64,000 nucleotides of DNA from Agelas oroides (lineage: Eukaryota > Porifera > Demospongiae > Agelasida > Agelasidae): contig OX422198.1 of the NCBI GenBank assembly GCA_949130485.1, forward strand, positions 4,527,262-4,591,261. Reading direction: 5' to 3'. The number at the start of each line of letters is the position of its first letter. The first letter of the stretch is position 1. Below, piece after piece: positions 56,001 to 64,000 of this stretch. The notes beneath the pieces are model-generated. The model was not told where the DNA came from and did no database searches. It saw only the letters and a program-made list of their open reading frames with translations. The position numbers and the translations under genes were made by a program.

Positions 56001-56299
56001 CTCTACTTGACTCTACTACACTATACCATGGCTCTACTTGGCTCTACATGACTCTACTACATGCTACCATGGCTCTACTTGGCTCTACCTCACTCTACTA
56101 CACTCTACCATGACTCTACTTGGCTCTACTACACTCTACCATGGCTCTATTTGGCTCTACTTGACTCTACTACACTATATCATTGCTAGACCTGGTTGTA
56201 CTTGTCTCTACTACACTCTACCTTGGCTCTCCTACATCCTACCATGGATCCTCGTGACTCTACTTGACTCTAACATACTCTACCATGGCTCTACCTGGC

Positions 56300-59200
56300 T
56301 CTACTACATTCTGCCATGACTCTACGTGACTCTACATGACTCTACTACATTCTACCATGGCTCTACTTGACTCTCCTTCAGTCCACTACACTCTACTTTG
56401 GCTCTACTTGGCTCCACTTGCCTCTACTACACACTACCATGGCTCTACTTGGCTCTACTGCACTCTACCATAGCTCTACTTGGTTCTAGTTGACTCTACT
56501 ACACTCTACCATGGCTCTACTCCATTGTACCATGGCTTTACTTGACACTACATGACTCTACTACATTCCACCATGGCTCTACTTGACTCTACTACATTTT
56601 ACGATGGCTCTACTTGGCTCTACTTGGCTCTACTTGACTCTACTACACTATACCATTGCTAGACCTGGCTCTACTTGTCTCTACTTCACTCTACCTTGGC
56701 TCTACTACATCCTACCATGGATCCACGTGATTTTACTTGACTCTACTGCACTGTACCATGGCTCTACCATGCTCTACTACATTCTACCATGACTCTACTT
56801 GACTCTACATGACTCTACTACATACTACCATGGCTCTACTTGGCTCAACTACACTCTACCATGGCTCTACTTGGCTCTACTTGACTCTACTACACTATAC
56901 CATGGCTCTACTCCATTGTACCATGGCTCTACTTGACACTAGATCACTCTACTACATTCTACCATGGCTCTACTTGACTCTACTACATTCTACGATGGCT
57001 CTACTTGGCTGTACTTGACCCTACTACACTATACCATTCCTAGACCTGGCTCTACTTGTCTGTACTTCACTCTACCTTAGCTGTACTACATCCTACCATG
57101 GATCCACGTGACTCTACTTGACTCTACTACACTCTACCATGGCTCTACCTGGCTCTACTACATTCTACCATGGCTCTACTTGACTCTACATGACTCTACT
57201 ACATTCTACCATGGCTCTACTTGACTGCTTGAGTCCACTACACTCTACCTTGACTCTACTTGGCTCTACTTGACTGTACTACACACTACCATGGCTCTAC
57301 TTGGCTCTACTACACTCTGCCATGGCTCTACTTGGCTCCACTTGACTCTACTTGACTCTACTACATTCTGCCGTGGCTCTACTTGACTCTACGTGACTGT
57401 ACTACACTCTACCTTGGCTCTACTACTTTCTGCCATGGTTCCACGTGACTCTACTTGATTCTACTGCATTCTACCATGGCTCTACCTGGCTCTACTACAT
57501 TCTACCATGGCTCTACTTGGCTCTAAATGACTCTACTACATGCTACCATGGCTCTACTTGTCTCTACATGACTCTACTGCATGCTACCTTGGCTCTACCC
57601 CATTGTACCATTGCTCTACTTGACACTACATGATTCTACTAAGTTCTACCGTGGCTCTTCTTGACTCTACTTGACTCTCCTACACTCTACCATTACTCTA
57701 CGTGTCTCTACTACACTCTACCATGGCTCTACTTTGCTCTACTTGAGTCTACTACACCCTACCATGGCTCTACTTGTCTCTACTTGACTCTACTACACTC
57801 TACCATGGCTCTACTACATTCTACCATTGCTCCACGTTACTCTACTTGACTCTACTACATTCTACAATAGCTCTACTTGACTCTACTACACTATACCACA
57901 GCTCTACTTGGCTCTACATGACTCTACTACATGTTACCGTGGCTCTACTTGGCTCTACCTCACTCTACTACACTCTACCATGGCTCTACTTGGCTCTACT
58001 ACACTCTATGATGGCTCTACCTCACTCTACTACACTCTACCATGGCTCTACTTGGCTCTACTACACTCTACGATGGCTCTATTTGGCTCTACTTGACTCT
58101 ACTACACTATATCATTGCTAGACCTGGCTGTACTTAACTCTACTACACTCTACCTTGGCTCTACTACATCCTACCATGTATCCTCGTGACTCTACTTGAC
58201 TCTACCACACTCTACCATGGCTCTACCTGGTTCTACTACATTCTACCATGGTTCTACTTGACTCTGCATGATCATACTACATTCTACCATGGCTCTACTT
58301 GACTCTACTTGACTCTACTACATTCTAACATGGCTCAACGTGACTCTACTTGACTCTACTGCATTCTACCAATGATCTACCTGGCTCTACTACATTCTAC
58401 CATGGCTCTACTTGGCTCTACATGACTCTACTACATGCTACCATGGCTCTACTTGGCTCTACTTGAGTCTACTACACTCTACCATGGCTGTACTTGGCTC
58501 TACTTGACTCTACTACACTCTACCCTGGCTCTACTCCATTGTATACCATGGCTCTTCTTCACACTACATGGCTCTACTACATTCTACCATGGTTCCAATT
58601 GAATCTACTACACTCTACAATAGCTCTACTCCATTGTACCATGGCTCTACTTGACACTACATGCATATGACTCTACTACATTCTACCATAGCTCTACTTC
58701 ACTCTACTACATTCTACGATTGCTCTACTTGGCTCTACTTGACTCTACTACACTATACCATTGCTAGACCTCGCTCTACTTGTCTCTACTACACTCTACC
58801 TTGGCTCTACTACATCATACCATGGTTCCACGTGACTCTTCTTCACTCTACTACACTCTACCATGGCTCTACCTGGCTCTACTACATTCTACCATGGCTC
58901 TACTTGACTCTACATGACTCTAATACATTCTACCATGGCTCTACTTGACTCTACTTCAGTCCACCACACTCTACTTTTGCTCTACTTGGCTCTACTTGCC
59001 TCTACTACACACTACCATGGCTCTACTTGGCTCTACTACACTCTACCATGGCTCTACTTGGCTCTACTTGACTCTACTACACTATACCATGGCTCTCCTC
59101 CATTGTACCATGGCTCTACTTGACACTACATGACTCTACTACATGCTACCATGGCTCTACTTGACTCTACTACATTTTACGATGGCTCTACTTGGCTCTA

Positions 59201-62200
59201 CTTGGCTCTACTTGACTCTACTACACTATACCATTGCTAGACCTGGCTCTACTTGTCTCTACTTCACTCTACCTTGGCTGTACTACATCCTACCATGGAT
59301 CCACGTGACTCTACTTGACTCTACTACACTCTACCATCGCTCTACCTGGCTCTACTACATTCTACCATGGCACTACTTGACTCTACACGACTCTATTACA
59401 TTCTACCATGGCTCTACTTGGCTCTCCTTGAGTCCACTACACTCTACCTTGGCTCTACTTGGCTCTACTTTACTCTACTACACACTACCATGGCTCTACT
59501 TGGCTCTACTACACTCTACCATGGCTCTACTTAGCTGTACTTGACTCTACTACACTATTCCATGGCTCTACTACATTGTACCATGGCTCTACTTGACACT
59601 ACATGACTCTACTACATTCTACCATGGCTCTACTTTTGTGTACTACATTCTACGATGGCTGTACTTGGCTCTACTTGACTCTACTACACTATACCATTGT
59701 TAGACCTGGCTCTACTTGTCTCTACTTCACTCTACCTTGGCTCTACTACATCCTACCATGGATCAACGTGACTCTACTTGACACTACTACACTCTACCAA
59801 TGCTCAACCTGGATCTACTACATTATACCATGGCTCTACTTGACTCTACATGACTGTACTACATTCTACCATGGCTCTACTTGACTCTACTTGAGTCCAC
59901 TACACTCTACCTTGGCTCTACTTGGCTCTACTTGACTCTACTACACACTACCATGCCTCTACTTGGCTCTACTACAATCTATCATGGCTCTACTTGGCTC
60001 TACTAGACTCTACTAAACTCTACCATGTCTCTACTACATTCTATCATGGCTCCACGTGACTCTACGTTATTCTACTACATTCTACCATTGCTCTACTTGA
60101 CTCTGTATGCCTGTACTACATTCTACCATGGCTCTACTTCACTCTACTTCATTCTACGATGGCTCTACTTGGCTCTACTTGACTCTACTACACTATACCA
60201 TTGCTAGACCTGGCTCTACTTGTCTCTACATCGCTCTACCTTTGCTCTACTACATCCTACCATGGATCCACGTGACTCTACTTGACTCTTCTACACTCTA
60301 CCATGGGTCTACCTTGGTCTACAACATTCTACCATGTCTCTACTTGATTCCACATGACTCTACTACATTCTACCATGGCTCAACTTGGCTCTACTTGACT
60401 CTACTACACTCAACCATGGCTCTCCTTGACACTACATGATTCTCTACCGTGGCTCTTCTTGACTCTCCTTGACTCTCCTTGACTCTCCTACACCCTACCA
60501 TTGCTCTACGTGGCTCTACTACACTCTACCATGGCTCTCCTTTGCTCTACTTGACTCTACTACACTCTACCAGGGCTCTACTTGTCTCTAATTGACTCTA
60601 CTTGACTCTACTACACTCTACCATGTCTCTACTACATTCTACCATTGCTCTACGTGACTCTACCTGATTCTACTACATTCTACAATAGCTCTACTTGACT
60701 CTACTACACTATACCATGGCTCTACTTGGCTCTACATGACTCTACTACATGCTACCGTGGCTCTACTTGGCTCTACCTCACTCTACTACACTCTACCATG
60801 ACTCTACTTGGCTCTACTACACTCTACCATGGCTCTATTTGGCTCTACTTGACTCTACTACACTATATCATTGCTAGACCTGGCTGTACTTGTCTCTACT
60901 ACACTCTACCTTGGCTCTCCTACATCCTACCATGGATCCTCGTGACTCTACTTGACTCTACCATACTCTACCATGGCTCTACCTGGGACTACTACATTAT
61001 ACCATGGCTCTACTTGACTCTGCATGATCATACTACATTCTACCATGGCTCTACTTGATTCTGTATGCCTCTACTACATTCTACCATGGCACTACTTCAC
61101 TCTACTTCATTCTACGATGGCTCTACTTGGCTCTACTTGACTCTACTACACTATACCATTGCTAGAACTGGCTCTACTTGTCCCTACTACACTCTACCTT
61201 TGCTCTACTACATCCTACCATGGATCCACGTGACTCTACTTGACTCTACTACACTCTACCATCGCTCTACCTGGCTCTACTACATTCTACCATGGCTCTA
61301 CTTGACTCTACCCGACTCTATTACATTCTATCATGGCTCTACTTGGCTCTCCTTGAGTCCACTATACTCTACCTTGGCTCTACTTTGCTCTACTTGACTC
61401 CACTACACACTACCATGGCTCTACTTGGCTCTACTACACTCTACCATGGCTCTACTTGGCTGTACTTGACTCTACTACACTATACCATGGCTCTACTACG
61501 TTGTACCATGGCTCTAGTTGACACTACATGACTCTACTACATTCTACCATGGCTCTACTTTTCTCTACTACATTCTACGATGGCTGTACTTGGCTCTACT
61601 TGACTCTACTACACTATACCATTGTTAGACCTGGCTCTACTTGTCTCTACTTCCCTCTACCTAGGCTCTACTAGATCCTACCATGGATCAACGTGACTCC
61701 ACTTGAGTCTACTACACTCTACCATGGCTCTACCTGGATCTACTACATTATACCATGGCTCTACTTGACTCTACATGACTCTACTACATTCTACCATGGC
61801 TCTACTTGACTCTACTTGAGTCCACTACACTCTACCTTGGCTCTACTTGGCTCTACTTGACTCTACTACACACTACCATGCCTCTACTTGGCTCTACTAC
61901 AATCTATCATGGCTCTACTTGGCTCTAGTAGACTCTACTACACTCTACCATGTCTCTACTACATTCTATCATGGCTCCACGTGACTCTACGTTATTCTAC
62001 TACATTGTACCATTGCTCTTCTTGACTCTGTATGCCTCTACGACATTCTACCATGGCTCTACTTTACTCTACTTCATTCTACGATGGCTCTACTTGGCTC
62101 TACTTGACTCTACTACACTATACCATTGCTAGACCTGGCTCTACTTGTCCCTACTACACTCTACCTTTGCTCTACTACATCCTATCATGGATCCACATGA

Positions 62201-63640
62201 CTCTACTTGACTCTACTACACTCTAACATGGCTCAACCTGGCTCTACTACACTATACCATGGCTCTACTATGCTCTACTTGACTCTACTACACTCTACTA
62301 CACTATACCATGGCTCTACTCCATTGTACAATGGTTCTACTTAACACTACATGACTCTACTACATTCTACCATGGCTCTGCTTGACTCTACTACATTCTA
62401 CGATGGCTCTATACTTGGCTCTACTTGACTCTACTACACTATACCATTGCTAGCCCTGGCTCTACTTGTCTCTACTTCGCTCTACCTTTGCTCTACTTCA
62501 TCCTACCATTGATCCATGTGACTCTACTTGGCTCTTCTACACTCTTCCATGGGTCTACCTGGTTCTACTACATTCTACCATGGCTCTACTTGACTCTACA
62601 TGACTGTACTACATTCAACCATGGCTCAACTTGGCTCTACTTGACTCTACTACACTCTACCATGGCTCTACTCCATTGTACCATGGCTCTACTTGACGCT
62701 ACATGATTCTCTCCCGTGGCTCTTCTTGACTCTACTTGACTCTCCTACACCCTACCATTGCTGTACGTGGCTCTACTACACTCTACCATGGCTCTACTAT
62801 GCTCTACTTGACTCTACTACACTCTACCATGTCTCTACTACATTCTACCATTGCTGCACGTGACTCTACTTGACTCTACTACATTCTACAATAGCTCTAC
62901 TTGACTCTACTACACTATACCATGGCTCTACTTGGCTCTACATGACTCTACTTCATGCTACCATGACTCTAATTGGCTCTACTACACTCTACCATGGCTC
63001 TATTTGGCTCTACTTGACTCTACTACACTATATCATTGCTAGACCTGGCTGTACATGTCTCTACTACACTCTACCTTAGCTCTACTACATCCTACCATGG
63101 ATCCTCGTGACTCTACTTTACTCTACCACACTCTACCATGGCTCTACCTGGCTCTACTACATTATACAATGGTTCTACTTGACTCTGCATGATCATACTA
63201 CATTCTACCATGGCTCTACTTGACTCTGTATGCCTCTACTACATTCTACCATGGCTCTACTTCACTCTACTTCATTCTACGATGGCTTTACTTGGCTCTA
63301 CTTGACTCTACTACACTATACCATTGCTAGACCTGGCTCTACTTGTCCCTACTACCCTCTACCTTTGCTCTACTACATCCTACCATGGATCGACGTGACT
63401 CTACTTGACTCTACTACACTCTACCATGGCTCTACCTGGCTCGACTACATTCTACCATGGCTCTACTTGACTCTACCTGACTCTACTACATTCTACCACG
63501 TCTCTACTTCACTCTACTTGAGTCCACTACACTCTACTTTGGCTCTACTTGGGTCTACTTGCCTCTGCTACAGACTACCTTGGGTCTACTTGGCTCTACT
63601 ACACTGTACCATGTCTCTACTTGGCTCTACTTCACTCCAC
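56300..63640 (+). repeat. Rearranged third version of the 25.6-34.4 kb region
   Basis: A mosaic. About 56.3-57.2 kb matches 25.6-26.5 kb (offset 30698); 57.2-59.28 kb matches 27.45-29.53 kb (29762, then 29752); 59.3-60.2 kb matches 30.9-31.8 kb (28404); 60.2-60.7 kb matches about 33.98-34.44 kb; 60.7-60.97 kb matches 56.04-56.3 kb (offset 4688); 61.26-62.8 kb matches 30.93-32.5 kb (30329); 62.8-63.6 kb matches about 32.5-33.4 kb (near 30257). Breakpoints are accurate to about 50 bp. Confidence 0.75.
58485..58893 (+). repeat. Block A copy 22, ACCCTGG type
   Basis: Third member of this type (offset 29752 from copy 12). It starts CCATGGCTGTAC instead of CCATTGCTGTAC and, like copy 20, has CTTCTTCACTC. 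Confidence 0.9.
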
Positions 63641-64000
63641 TACACTATACCATGGCTCTCCTCCATTGTACCATGGCTCTACTTGACACTACATGACTCT
63701 ACTACATGCTACCATGGCTCTACTTGACTCTACTACATTTTACGATGGCTCTACTTGGCTCTACTTGGCTCTACTTGACTCTACTGCACTATACCATTGC
63801 TAGACCTGGCTCTACTTGTCTCTACTTCACTCTACCTTGGCTCTACTACACACCACCATGGCTCTACTTGACTCTACATGACTCTACTACATTCTACCAT
63901 GGCTCTACTTGACTCTCCTTGAGTCCAGTACACTCTAACTTGGCTCTACTTGGCTCTACTTGGCTCTACTTGACTCTACTACACTCTACCATGGCTCTAC
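63641..64000 (+). repeat. Start of the next repeat period (cut by window end)
   Basis: From about 63650 the sequence returns to the order seen at 59090-59290 (offset 4563) and 29340-29530, with CTCTCCTCCATTGTACC followed by the CATTTTACGATGG module. This suggests a further period of about 4.56 kb that continues outside the window. Confidence 0.7.

Larger units (their letters stand above)
1..64000 (+). repeat. Satellite DNA array, 10k+1 bp monomers (mostly 31 and 41 bp), HOR-organised
   Basis: The window is built from one family of short tandem units. The brick is a decamer with core CTCTAC; the commonest monomer is three decamers plus one base (31 bp, example 250-280), and monomers of 21, 41 and 51 bp have two, four or five decamers plus one base. 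The unit end is marked by CCATGG or a one-base variant. All units lie in the same orientation; I found no inverted block, no unique stretch above 300 bp and no transposon insertion. The typical monomer is about 45% GC with strong strand asymmetry (3 G, 11 C, 10 T, 7 A). Neither edge of the array is in the window. I do not recognise it as a named satellite. The eukaryotic origin is inferred from array type, not from any gene. Confidence 0.97.

Noticed and set aside
63230-63727. Longest open frame (165 codons), with others of 158 codons at 33726-34202 and 137 at 32563-32976 and 54132-54545
   Set aside because: The translations are the satellite read in rotating frames, with a 31-residue period and no stable domain. 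The same peptides appear in all phases across the window, lengths vary with unit gain or loss, and no coding signature or conserved start is seen.
1-64000. CRISPR array, because repeats are about 31 bp
   Set aside because: There are no unique spacers; the repeats abut directly and vary in length in 10-bp steps.
1-64000. Repetitive structural protein gene (silk, mucin or antifreeze-like)
   Set aside because: The monomer length is not a multiple of three, so no frame is kept from unit to unit, and stops (TGA in CTTGACTC, TAG in GCTAGACC) recur throughout.
1-64000. Telomeric repeat
   Set aside because: The decamer core CTCTAC does not match known telomere repeats, and the unit is organised in kilobase HORs.
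1-64000. G-quadruplex potential on the G-rich - strand
   Set aside because: GGG runs are almost absent; the - strand has mainly single G and GG.
1-64000. Virus-like or LTR element fragments
   Set aside because: No terminal repeats, primer-binding site, polypurine tract or recognisable protein motif in any frame; every stretch is explained by the satellite unit.

Overview
The whole 64 kb window is one uninterrupted satellite DNA array. I see no protein gene, RNA gene, transposon, CRISPR array or unique spacer in it. The array runs past both ends: base 1 lies inside a repeat module and base 64000 inside a monomer. A long, head-to-tail, hierarchically organised array like this points to a eukaryotic chromosome (centromeric, pericentromeric, subtelomeric or sex/B-chromosome heterochromatin). 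With no host gene or known transposon present, I cannot name the organism or even the kingdom.

The basic brick is a 10-base element with the core CTCTAC. A typical monomer is three such bricks plus one extra base, 31 bp in all; a clean example is at 250-280. The flanks of the three cores are GG..TT, GA..TA and CA..CA, followed by T. Other monomers are 21, 41 or 51 bp, so monomer lengths follow the rule 10k+1. Nearly every monomer junction carries CCATGG. The + strand is pyrimidine-rich and very poor in G (3 G against 11 C in the typical monomer).

Divergent monomers are arranged in fixed orders, giving higher-order repeats (HORs) at several nested scales. The best marker is a module of about 410 bp, here called block A, found 22 times. 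A second module, block C, carries ATGATCAT and is found 18 times intact. Next comes a HOR of about 2 kb, with three consecutive near-identical copies at 34552-40572. Above that are periods of about 5.1-5.8 kb (38.5-48.7 kb, and 18.1-25 kb), about 10.5 kb (1-10518 against 10519-18.9 kb), and a spacing of about 21 kb linking 19.8-25.9 with 40.9-46.3 kb and 27.5-34.45 with 49.2-56.0 kb. The last part, 56.3-63.6 kb, is a third, rearranged version of 25.6-34.4 kb. Local amplifications (1286/309 bp at 4.3-7.1 kb, 1008 bp at 25.6-27.5 kb) and deletions of whole bricks sit on top of this.

Open reading frames of up to 165 codons occur on the + strand only. They are by-products of the repeat: CTCTAC contains no stop on the + strand, while its complement GTAGAG places TAG in rotating frames on the - strand. 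The points most worth following are the phasing of TA steps at about 10.33 bp, the nested HOR history with shared small indels, and the palindromic or E-box-like variant monomers at fixed places in the HOR.
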